From: Sandaracinaceae bacterium
GTDB taxonomy: Bacteria > Myxococcota_A > Polyangia > Polyangiales > Sandaracinaceae
DNA length: 64,000 nt
Reading direction: 5' to 3'
Assembly: GCA_019637095.1 (NCBI GenBank)
Contig: JAHBWG010000029.1
Span: forward strand, 1 to 64,000
Below the pieces are notes generated by a model. It worked only from the letters and a program-made list of their open reading frames with translations. It was not told the origin of the DNA and did no database searches. The position numbers were made by a program, and so were the translations under genes. Positions 1 through 7,237 of this stretch are shown here, in pieces (position 1 is the first letter of the stretch; each line of letters opens with the position of its first letter).

Positions 1-1
1 G

Positions 2-763
2 GCGGGGCCGGCGCTGGCCGCCGCGGGTCGTGCGCGCGCGGCTCCGGCGCGTCCTCGCCCGCCGGAGCGAGCGCGGGAGTCACGGCGGGCGAGCGGGGGC
101 GACGACGACTGGCGCCGCGACCCGGATCTCACCGAGGACGACCGCGACCTGCTCGAAGAGCTGACCGAGCGCGCGACGCTCGCGCGCGAGCGCCTGCGCC
201 TCGCCGAGGAGACCCTCCGGGAGCAACGCCGCGAGCTCGCGGCGCTGGCGCAGCGCCTCGAGGGGGAGCGCCTGCCGCCGCGGCTCCGCGCCGAGCTCGA
301 GCTCGCGCTCGTCTGGGCGAGCTGGCGCGCGGGGCACCCGAGCGCGGGCGAGCTCGCGGAGCACTTCACCGCGGAGCACGCCAGCGCCGGCGATCTCCTC
401 GCCATCGCGTGGATGATCCGGGGCGAGGTCGCCGCGGCCGAGCAGCTCCCCGAGGAAGCGCTCGCCGCCTTCCGCTTCGGGGCGAACCGGATGGGTGAGC
501 CGCTCTACGCGTACTCGCTGTGGCGCACGGCCGCGGTCCAGCGCGCGGCGGGGAACGCCGCGGCGGCCCGCGAGTCGCTCATCGCGGTCGAGCGGGAGGC
601 GTGTGCGCGCGGGGCGCCCGAGCTCGTGCGCCGGCTCGCGTACGACGCCGCCAGCGCGCTCGGCCACGGCGTGCGCGCCGACGCGGACGGCGTCTTGCGA
701 CCCGAGGTGTGCCCCCCCATGGGCGCCGCCGCCGATCGCGCCGGCTGGCGCCCCGAGGAGTGA
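2..763 (+). CDS. Hypothetical helical protein, 3' part only
   Basis: The frame is open from the left window edge to the TGA at 761-763, so the N-terminus lies outside. The visible 253 residues begin with an Ala/Pro/Arg-rich low-complexity stretch, then a charged segment (TEDDRDLLEELTERATLARE) that looks like a coiled coil of about 60 residues, then paired amphipathic helices (EALAAFRFGANRMGEPLYAY, AAARESLIAVEREACARGAP) that resemble TPR-type repeats. No catalytic motif is visible. It converges on the TolC-like gene with 11 bases between the stops. I do not recognise the family; function unknown. A scaffold or outer-envelope helical-repeat protein is possible but unproven. Confidence 0.6.
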   Translation, partial: AGPALAAAGRARAAPARPRPPERARESRRASGGDDDWRRDPDLTEDDRDLLEELTERATLARERLRLAEETLREQRRELAALAQRLEGERLPPRLRAELELALVWASWRAGHPSAGELAEHFTAEHASAGDLLAIAWMIRGEVAAAEQLPEEALAAFRFGANRMGEPLYAYSLWRTAAVQRAAGNAAAARESLIAVEREACARGAPELVRRLAYDAASALGHGVRADADGVLRPEVCPPMGAAADRAGWRPEE

Positions 764-774
764 CCGCCGTCCGA

Positions 775-2292
775 TCACTCGCGGCGGCCGGTGGCCGCGC
801 GCCAGCGCGCGTGGGCGATGACGAGCGCACCCCGCGCGTCGACGAGCGCGGCCTGCGCCGCGGCTGCGGCCTCTTCGCGCAGGTTCACCACGAAGAGCTC
901 GGTCGCGCCGAGCGCGAAGCGGCGGCGCTCGGCCTCCGCGACCGCCTCGGCGACCTCCGCCGACTCTTCGGCGAGCGCGACCGCCTCCTCCGCGGCGCGC
1001 GTGGCGCTCGCCGCGTCCTGCACCTCCGCCGCGATGCCGTCCGCGATCCGCCGCGCGTCCGCGCGCAGCGCGCTGAGCTCCGCGCGAGTGGTGCGGAGCC
1101 TGCCGCGCGCCTCGCGCAGCTGAAGGGGCATCGAGAACAGGATCGAGCCTTCGACCACCGCGGCGCCGAGCGTCTCCTGCTCGCGCGGCGTGCCCGCGCC
1201 GAGATCGAGGGACGCCGCCAGCCCGACGTCGATGCGAGGCGCGACCTGGTTCTCGGCGAGCTCGACGGACACCGCCTGCCGGTCCAGGAGCGCGCGCACG
1301 CGCGCGGTCTCCGGCCGCCGCGCCCACGCATCGCGGATCTCCCGGCGCAGCTCGAAGGACGAGGGGGGTGGCGCGTCGAGCGCCTCGGGCATCCGCGCCG
1401 GCGGCGCGACCCACGGGGTTCCGTCCGCCCGGCGCAGATACAGAGAGAGCGCGATCGCCGCCTGCTCCAGCGCGCGCCGCGCCGCGACCAGCGTCCCGCG
1501 TCGCGCGGCCACTACGCGCCGATTCTCCAGCGCGTCGAGCGGCGGCGAGCCCCCGGCCTGGACGCGGGCGAGGATCTGTTCATCGCGCGCCTCCGCGAGC
1601 TCGAGCAGCCGCGCGGCGACCTGGTAGCGCAGGCCTGCGGCGACCCATCGCACGTAGGCGCTCGTCGCCTCGTACCGCAGCGCGATCAGGCGCGCGTCGA
1701 GGTCGGCCTCCTCGGCGCGCAGGCCGTGCTCGGCCTGCCGCGTGCGCGCCCGCCGCGCGTCGATCGGCCCGTCACGCCACAGCGGTACGCGGAGCCCGGC
1801 GCGCACCTCTCCGAGGTCGAGCGTGCGCTGGTGGCCGTAGTAGTCCGGGAGCTGTCCGCCCCGTCCGATCCGCCAGCCCGCCCACACGGTCGCGCCCCAG
1901 AGCGGGGTCGGCTGCACCAGGGCCACGTCCGCGCGAGCCCAATCGTAGTAGCCGACGGGCGCCCCCCAGCCCTCGGCGGTGAGCGTGAGATCGAACCCTC
2001 CCTCCGCCGCGAGCTGCTCGCCAGCCGCTGCCGCGACGCGCGCTCGGCCGAGGTCGACGAGCGGGTGGTGGCGCTCCACCGAGGTGAGGACCTGCCCCAG
2101 CGTGAGCATCGGCTGGGTCCCGAGCGCGAGCCGCTCGCTCGGCGCGAGGGGGCGCAGCCGGTAGCCACCAGGGAAGGCGAGCGCGCTCGGGTCGAGGCCC
2201 GCGCCCGGGGAGGGCGCCGTCGAGTCTGGTTGCGCGTGCACACGCGCGGTCCCGACCGCGAGCAGCACGAGGGCGAGGGGGAGTCGCGTCAC
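775..2292 (-). CDS. TolC-like outer membrane efflux protein
   Basis: Predicted 505-residue outer membrane channel of a tripartite exporter. It has a cleavable signal peptide (MTRLPLALVLLAVGTARVHA) and two long coiled-coil regions rich in Ala, Arg and Glu, the TolC/OEP layout (about residues 190-270 and 400-490). The chosen start is GTG at 2292, which overlaps the stop of the upstream HlyD-like gene as GTGA. The longer open frame to 2598 runs through the HlyD gene and is Arg-rich, so it was rejected. It is the last gene of the operon HPF-like, ABC, HlyD-like, TolC-like. By analogy to type I secretion it would open the outer membrane for the ABC/HlyD complex. No substrate gene is recognisable nearby. 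Confidence 0.82.
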   Translation of the reverse strand: MTRLPLALVLLAVGTARVHAQPDSTAPSPGAGLDPSALAFPGGYRLRPLAPSERLALGTQPMLTLGQVLTSVERHHPLVDLGRARVAAAAGEQLAAEGGFDLTLTAEGWGAPVGYYDWARADVALVQPTPLWGATVWAGWRIGRGGQLPDYYGHQRTLDLGEVRAGLRVPLWRDGPIDARRARTRQAEHGLRAEEADLDARLIALRYEATSAYVRWVAAGLRYQVAARLLELAEARDEQILARVQAGGSPPLDALENRRVVAARRGTLVAARRALEQAAIALSLYLRRADGTPWVAPPARMPEALDAPPPSSFELRREIRDAWARRPETARVRALLDRQAVSVELAENQVAPRIDVGLAASLDLGAGTPREQETLGAAVVEGSILFSMPLQLREARGRLRTTRAELSALRADARRIADGIAAEVQDAASATRAAEEAVALAEESAEVAEAVAEAERRRFALGATELFVVNLREEAAAAAQAALVDARGALVIAHARWRAATGRRE

Positions 2293-3632
2293 GTCCCGGA
2301 CCTCCCGCGGCTGGCGCGACGCTCCGGCGTCGGGGGCTGGTCGAGCATGGGTGGGAAGCCGTTGAACTGTCGCCACTGCTCGAACGCCACCGTGACCTGC
2401 TCGAGCAGCACCCATCCGTTCGCGCGCGCGCCCTGTCGGAGGAAGCGAGGCGAGGGCCAGGGCTCGTCGTCGGGGTCGGGCGTGACGACGACGCGGAAGT
2501 TCCCGCGTCCGTCGTCGTGCGAGTCCACGAAGGCGACCCGGCCCCCGAACGTCCCGACGGCGACCGAGGGCCACCCGGTGAACTGCACCGCGGGCCACCC
2601 TTCGAACTGGAGCCGCACCGGGCGCCCCGGGGCGATGAGGGCGGCGTCGTTGCCGTCGACGACGATCTCGACCGCCCGCTCGTCCGTGTCGGGCACGAGC
2701 AGGGCGAGCACCTCGCCGGCGCGGACCTGCTCGCCGCCAGGCATCACCTCGAGCCGCAGGATCGTCCCCGCGCGCGGCGCGACCACGAGCTGCGCTCGTT
2801 GCCGGGCGACCTCGACCTCGATCCTCGCGAGCGCGGCGCGGGCCGCCGCGGCGTCGGCCTCGGCCGTCTGCAGGGCGGTTCGAGCGGCCTCGATCGCGGC
2901 GTCGCGGTTCGCGCGCGCGCGGTCGAGCTCGGCTTGTTGGCTCGCGAGGTCGTCCCGCGCGCCGCGAGCCCGCGCGCGCGCCGCGTCGCGCCCCGTCCGC
3001 GCGCGCGCCTCGCCGAGGAGCGCGAGCTCGAGGTCGCGCTCCGAGGTCAGCCCCTGCTCGCGCAGGGCGCGCAGGCGCGCGAGGTTGAGCATCGCCGTGT
3101 CGAGGTCGGCGTCGGCGGCGCGCTCCGCCTGGTCGGCCGCGCTCACCGTCTGCCGCGACGCCCGGAGCCGCGCCTCGACGGCCGAGACGGCGCTCGTCTC
3201 GGCGCGGGCCGTCGCGTCGAGCCGCGCGCGTTGGGCGGCGACGCGCGCCTCACCCGTCGTGAGCCGCTCGGCGCCCGCCTCGCGCTCGATCTCCAGCCGC
3301 TCCATCTGGCGAGGATCGTTGTCCGAGAGGCGCACGACGGGGTCCCCCTCGGCGACGACCGAGCCCTCCTGGACGAACCACTCGACGACGCGCCCGGAGA
3401 CCGGCGCCTCGATGCTCTGTCGCCGCTCGAGCGGCGCGTAGGCGATCACTCGGCCCGTCCCGCGCACGCTCTGTTGCCAGGGAGACAGCACCCCGAAGAT
3501 CAGGAAGGTCACGAACGCGGTCGCGAGCGCGAGCGCGACACGGCGCGCGCGCACCGGCGGGCGCACGAGCCGCTCGCTCGGCAGCGGGGGGGCGGGGTCG
3601 CGGTACGGCCCCGCGAAGGCGGGCTCGCTCAT
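2289..3632 (-). CDS. HlyD-family periplasmic adaptor (membrane fusion protein)
   Basis: A 447-residue adaptor joining the inner membrane ABC transporter to the TolC-like channel. After a cytoplasmic N-terminus there is one membrane segment (VALALATAFVTFLIFGVL, about residues 31-48), then a biotinyl-lipoyl-like half (IEAPVSGRVVEWFVQEGSVV, about 73-92), about 170 residues of coiled-coil hairpin rich in Ala/Arg/Glu, the second lipoyl half (VVAPRAGTILRLEVMPGGEQ) and a beta-barrel domain. Start ATG at 3632 overlaps the ABC stop as ATGA; its own stop overlaps the TolC-like start as GTGA. This is the classical HlyD order and length. What is exported cannot be told from the sequence. Confidence 0.85.
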   Translation of the reverse strand: MSEPAFAGPYRDPAPPLPSERLVRPPVRARRVALALATAFVTFLIFGVLSPWQQSVRGTGRVIAYAPLERRQSIEAPVSGRVVEWFVQEGSVVAEGDPVVRLSDNDPRQMERLEIEREAGAERLTTGEARVAAQRARLDATARAETSAVSAVEARLRASRQTVSAADQAERAADADLDTAMLNLARLRALREQGLTSERDLELALLGEARARTGRDAARARARGARDDLASQQAELDRARANRDAAIEAARTALQTAEADAAAARAALARIEVEVARQRAQLVVAPRAGTILRLEVMPGGEQVRAGEVLALLVPDTDERAVEIVVDGNDAALIAPGRPVRLQFEGWPAVQFTGWPSVAVGTFGGRVAFVDSHDDGRGNFRVVVTPDPDDEPWPSPRFLRQGARANGWVLLEQVTVAFEQWRQFNGFPPMLDQPPTPERRASRGRSGT

Positions 3633-5788
3633 CGTGTGCCTCCGTGGCGTGGCGCCTCGGTCAGAGCGCCGTCTCGGAGCTCGAACACGCGCGACGCGCG
3701 AGCGTGCGCCTCGACGTCGTGCGTCACGAGCAGGAGCGTCCAGCGGCGCTCCGGCGCGAAGAGGGCGTCGAGCACGGTGCGGCGCGTCTCGGGGTCGAGC
3801 GCGTCGAGCGCGCCGTCGATGCAGAGGAGATCGGGCTTGCCGGCGATGGCGCGGGCGAGCACGAGCCGCGCCGCTTGGCTGCGTGAGAGCGGCGATCCAT
3901 CCGGCAGCACCGGGGTGGCGAGGCCCTCGGGGAGCTCCGCGATCTCGTCGAGCAGGTCGACGTCGCGCAGCGCCTCTCGCACCGCCACGCCCTCGAGCGG
4001 GCGACCGAAGGTGACGTTGTCTCCGATGGTGCCGACGACGATCTCGGAGCCGCGGACGAGGGCCGTGCGGCGGCGCAGGACGCGTCGGTCCACGTCGGTG
4101 AGGTCGACTCCGTCGAGAAGGACGTGGCCCGCCGCCGGCTTGCGGAGCCCGAGCAAGACATCGAGCAGCAGGCTCTTGCCTCCGCCGCTCGAGCCCGCGA
4201 GGACGACCCGCTGCCCCGGGCGCACCACGAGATCGATGCCCGAGGCCACGGGAGGCCGGTCGTCGGCGCCGAACGCGAGCCCCTCGATCCGAAGCGTGGC
4301 GCCGTCGGTGGATGCCAGGAGCGCGCTCGTCGCGGCCGGCGGCGCCTCGAGCGGGAGGTCGAGCAGCTGCCCGACCTTGTCGAGCGCGGCGAGCAGATCG
4401 TAGGTCGCCTCGAGCTGTTTGCCGACCTTCGTGAACGAGACGACGACCATCGTGACGATGAGCTCGGCGGCGACGAGCTGGCCGAGGGTCAGCTGGCGCT
4501 CGATCACCAGCCAACCGCCGAGGCCGAGGATCCCGGCGCTCGCGACCGCGTGCAGCGTCAGCGAGCCGATGATCTGCCGGAAGACGATGCCGAAGTGCTT
4601 CGCGCGGTAGGCGAGGTAGGTGGCGGCGAGCTCGTCGGTCCGCTGCCGGGCGAGCACCGGTCCGCCCGCGAGCTTGAACGCGACGGGGTGGCGAGCGACC
4701 TCTTCGAGCCAGCTCGCGACCTTGTACTTCGCCTTGGACTCGAGGACCGCGGTGTGCGTCGCGCCGCGGCCGAGCCCGGCGAGGATCGCGATCACCGCGA
4801 GCACGAGGACGACGTCGAACGCGAGCAGGATCGGGTGATAGAAGGCGAGCACGAGCATCCCGACGACCGTCGTGAGCACGATCTCGAGGCCGCTGACGAG
4901 CAGGGTCGCGGCCGCCTTCTGGATCGTGAAGAGATCGAAGAAGCGGTTCACGAGCTCCGGGCCGTGCGCGCGATCGAACGCGGCGATCTCTACCCGCGGC
5001 AAGCGGTGCGAGAGCTCGTTGACGAGCCGGACGAAGAGACGCCGCTGCAGCACCTCGACCACCCAGACCTGGAGCGCGCGCAGCACGCCGGCGAAGGCGA
5101 GCCCGGCCAGGAGCAGGAGCGCGATGACGATCAGCGGCTGCAAGAGCGTGGCGAACGCCACCGAGTTGACGAGCGCCTGGACGGCGATGGGGGTCGTCAA
5201 CGCGAGCAGGCCCACCCCGCCCCCGTAGATGACGATGACCAGCACGTCGTGGCGCTCCTGGCGCACGAGCGCCCTGAGGCGAGCCCACGGGGTGGGCGGC
5301 GGGTGCCCGTGGGCGCCTCGCGGACCGGAGCCGAGCGCGCTCGGCGGGTCGATGGCGACCCAGCGGACGGCGCCCAGGCGCGTGGGATCGATCAGCGCCG
5401 CGACGTCCCCGCGCCGGGTCCAGCGCTCTTCGGAGGAGCCCCCGCGCTCGACGCACAGCTGGCTCCCCCGGCGGTCCGTCAAGAGGACCCACTGGCCCTC
5501 GGCGTCGACGCCCACGACCGGGTGCTCGGGGCCGACCGAGCGAGCGACGTCGGCGACCGTGCCGTGGAGCTCGACGGCGTGGAGCCCGAGGTCCACGCAG
5601 GCGTCGACGAGCCGCGAGGCCCACGCGTGCTCTTCACCTGACGGGTCGGTCCGCGCCGCGACGCCGCGCACGACCTCGGAGTCGGCGTCGAGCCCGACGC
5701 ACTCGACGACGCGGCGGAGCAGGAGCTCCCACGGTGACGTCCAGGCCTCGAAGGCGGTGACATCTTCGTCGAGCGCGGGGGCGGTCAT
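3629..5788 (-). CDS. ABC exporter, peptidase-ABC/HlyB type, with degenerate NBD motifs
   Basis: Predicted 719-residue inner membrane half-transporter. Residues about 25-150 resemble the C39-like N-terminal domain of bacteriocin/HlyB exporters, but no catalytic Cys-His pair is visible, so it is probably a non-proteolytic substrate-binding domain. A six-helix exporter core follows (about 170-470), then the nucleotide-binding domain. Walker A is intact (GSSGGGKS, 532-539) and the H-loop LLVTHD is present. The signature is LSRSQ (634-638) instead of LSGGQ, and Walker B reads LLCIDG, with Gly659 where the catalytic Glu normally stands. Start ATG 5788 overlaps the upstream small gene as ATGA. Function as an exporter is well supported by the HlyD/TolC neighbours; ATPase activity may be slow or need a partner. 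Confidence 0.85.
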   Translation of the reverse strand: MTAPALDEDVTAFEAWTSPWELLLRRVVECVGLDADSEVVRGVAARTDPSGEEHAWASRLVDACVDLGLHAVELHGTVADVARSVGPEHPVVGVDAEGQWVLLTDRRGSQLCVERGGSSEERWTRRGDVAALIDPTRLGAVRWVAIDPPSALGSGPRGAHGHPPPTPWARLRALVRQERHDVLVIVIYGGGVGLLALTTPIAVQALVNSVAFATLLQPLIVIALLLLAGLAFAGVLRALQVWVVEVLQRRLFVRLVNELSHRLPRVEIAAFDRAHGPELVNRFFDLFTIQKAAATLLVSGLEIVLTTVVGMLVLAFYHPILLAFDVVLVLAVIAILAGLGRGATHTAVLESKAKYKVASWLEEVARHPVAFKLAGGPVLARQRTDELAATYLAYRAKHFGIVFRQIIGSLTLHAVASAGILGLGGWLVIERQLTLGQLVAAELIVTMVVVSFTKVGKQLEATYDLLAALDKVGQLLDLPLEAPPAATSALLASTDGATLRIEGLAFGADDRPPVASGIDLVVRPGQRVVLAGSSGGGKSLLLDVLLGLRKPAAGHVLLDGVDLTDVDRRVLRRRTALVRGSEIVVGTIGDNVTFGRPLEGVAVREALRDVDLLDEIAELPEGLATPVLPDGSPLSRSQAARLVLARAIAGKPDLLCIDGALDALDPETRRTVLDALFAPERRWTLLLVTHDVEAHARASRVFELRDGALTEAPRHGGTR

Positions 5789-6081
5789 CGCGACGGTCCC
5801 CGGCCGGCGGTGCGCCGCGCCACCGCAGCGCGCGCGCGCGCCACCGCGAACGCGAGCGTGTCGTCGAGCTCGCGACCTTCGACGCGGAGCATGATCGGCG
5901 GGCCCTGCACGATCGCGAGGCGCAGGGTCACCGCCACGGTGCGCTCCGCGTCGCTCGACCAGACGTGGACTCCGGCGCGGCGCACCCGGTGCACGTAGGC
6001 GCCGAGGCCGGCGCGAAGCCGCTCCTCGAGCTGGAGCGGATCGGCGGCGTCTCGGGGATCGAGCGTGGCTTGGACTCGCAT
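5785..6081 (-). CDS. Small HPF/RaiA-like protein at the head of the exporter operon
   Basis: A 98-residue protein (GTG at 6084 directly before ATG 6081 is an alternative start). The pattern of an amphipathic helix (PLQLEERLRAGLGAYVHRVR), alternating strands (AGVHVWSSDAERTVAVTLRL), a short strand (PPIMLRVEGRE) and a final basic helix (ALAVARARAAVARRTAGR-like) resembles the S30AE/HPF ribosome-hibernation fold, where the helix faces rRNA and anticodon sites. Length matches short HPF proteins. Its stop overlaps the ABC start as ATGA, so the two are likely coupled. Similarity is by pattern only; it could instead be a different small alpha/beta protein that binds the transporter or its cargo. Confidence 0.5.
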   Translation of the reverse strand: MRVQATLDPRDAADPLQLEERLRAGLGAYVHRVRRAGVHVWSSDAERTVAVTLRLAIVQGPPIMLRVEGRELDDTLAFAVARARAAVARRTAGRGPSR

Positions 6082-6165
6082 CACGCGGCGATATGGGGCT
6101 CGCCACGACTGCGAACAAATCGAAATAACGATGTTCTCGATTCGATATTATGGAAGGCTCGGGGC
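6082..6165. promoter_or_regulatory. Divergent promoter region of the exporter operon and the lysR-type gene
   Basis: An 84-base spacer with a clear AT-rich core (about 6113-6155) in a very GC-rich setting. It holds the inverted repeat AATCGA (6118-6123) and TCGATT (6137-6142), overlapped by ATCGAA (6119-6124) and TTCGAT (6141-6146). GATTCGATATTAT at 6139-6151 contains a possible -10 (GATATT/TATTAT) for the lysR-type gene at 6166. Such dyads next to a LysR gene are typical autoregulatory sites; binding is inferred. A similar motif recurs upstream of pfa1. Confidence 0.5.
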
Positions 6166-7077
6166 ATGAACTGGCTGAACTACCACCACCTGCTGTACTT
6201 CTGGACGGTCGCTCGCGAGGGGTCGGTCACCCGCGCAGCCGAGGTGCTCCGGCTCTCGCAGCCCACGGTGAGCGGGCAGGTGAAGCTCCTCGAGGAGGCG
6301 CTGGGCGAGAAGCTCTTCCGGCGCGTCGGCCGCGAGCTCGTGCTGACGGACATGGGCCGGATCGCCTACCGCTACGCGGATGAGATCTTCTCCCTGGGCC
6401 GAGAGCTGTCCGACACGTTCGCCGGGCGGCTGGCTCGGCAGCCGGACCGGCTCACCATCGGCGTGAGCGACCTCGTCCCGAAGCTCATCCTCTACCGGCT
6501 GATCGAGCCCGCGCTCACGCTCGAGCCGCCCCTGCGCGTCATCTGTCGCGAGGGCAAGACGGAGCAGCTCCTCGCCGACCTCGCCATCCACGAGCTGGAC
6601 CTGGTGCTCGCCGAGGTCCCGATCGCGGGGCAGGCCAGCGTGCGCGCCTACAACCACCTCCTCGGGGAGACGGGCGTGTCCTTCTTCGCCACGAAGGCGC
6701 TCGCGCGCCCGCGGCGCCGGGGCTTCCCCCGAACCCTCGACGGCGCGCCGCTCCTCGCGCCGACGGAGAACACGCACCTGCGTCGCGCCCTCGATCACTG
6801 GCTCGCCCAGCTCGGGGCGCGTCCCCGGGTGGTCGCGGAGTTCGAGGACAGCGCGCTCCTCAAGGCGTTCGGTGCCGAGGGGGCGGGGCTCTTCCCGGGG
6901 CCGACCGCCATCGAGCGCGAGATCTGCGCCACGTACCGCGTCGAGGTGGTCGGGCGAACCGACGCGGTGGTGGAGCGCTTCTACGCGATCAGCGTCGAGC
7001 GACGGATCAAGCATCCGGCGGTGCGCCTGATCACCGAGCGGGCGCGCGAGCGCCTGTTCCCGACGCTCTCCGGCTGA
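6166..7077 (+). CDS. LysR-family transcriptional regulator, NhaR-like
   Basis: A 303-residue DNA-binding regulator. The N-terminal winged HTH (about residues 1-62) carries LNYHHLLYFWTVAREGSVTR, followed by the recognition helix (LSQPTVSGQVKLLEEALG) and LFRRVGRELVLTDMG, closely resembling NhaR, the LysR-type activator of sodium/proton antiport and stress genes. The rest is a periplasmic-binding-protein-like effector domain beginning at about residue 90 (RLTIGVSDLVPK). Start is ATG 6166. It is divergent from the exporter operon and is the gene immediately before the pfa operon, same strand, 160 bases away, so it may control either or both. The effector is unknown; a link with Na+ or membrane stress is only by family analogy. 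Confidence 0.85.
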   Translation: MNWLNYHHLLYFWTVAREGSVTRAAEVLRLSQPTVSGQVKLLEEALGEKLFRRVGRELVLTDMGRIAYRYADEIFSLGRELSDTFAGRLARQPDRLTIGVSDLVPKLILYRLIEPALTLEPPLRVICREGKTEQLLADLAIHELDLVLAEVPIAGQASVRAYNHLLGETGVSFFATKALARPRRRGFPRTLDGAPLLAPTENTHLRRALDHWLAQLGARPRVVAEFEDSALLKAFGAEGAGLFPGPTAIEREICATYRVEVVGRTDAVVERFYAISVERRIKHPAVRLITERARERLFPTLSG

Positions 7078-7237
7078 CGCGCCACGGGAGCAAGCTCACG
7101 CCAACCGGGTTCGCTCGTACCATCGCTTCTCTATGTGATTTCGGTATTTTATCGACTGAAACGAGAACGGGTCTGTGCCATGGGGCGGCTCCGTGGGGCG
7201 GAGCCCGCGCGCGGGGGCTTGAGCTTGTGGCCAAACG
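7078..7237 (+). promoter_or_regulatory. Leader region of the pfa operon with a LysR-like dyad and a hairpin
   Basis: AT-rich core at 7131-7163. GATTTCGGTATTTT (7137-7150) resembles GATTCGATATTAT upstream of the lysR-type gene. TTTCGG (7139-7144) and CTGAAA (7156-7161) form a dyad with one mismatch and an 11-base spacer, the T-N11-A geometry of LysR boxes. TATTTT (7145-7150) could be a -10, but no good -35 is seen. Downstream, GGCTCCG (7187-7193) and CGGAGCC (7199-7205) form a 7-bp hairpin in the presumed 5' leader. The ATG at 7238 lacks a strong Shine-Dalgarno. Confidence 0.45.

Noticed and set aside
1-1414. Long minus-strand frame at 80-1414 and plus-strand frame 520-3441
   Set aside because: Arg-rich translations without motifs, opposite or out of frame with the TolC-like, HlyD-like and N-terminal partial genes.
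2293-2598. N-terminal extension of the TolC-like protein
   Set aside because: Lies inside the HlyD-like gene in another frame; the signal peptide begins at GTG 2292.
3801-3820. A further copy of the intergenic 21-base repeat in the ABC gene
   Set aside because: Only a partial match in coding sequence (CGAGCGCGCCGTCGATG); explained by common Leu/Asp/Ala codons.
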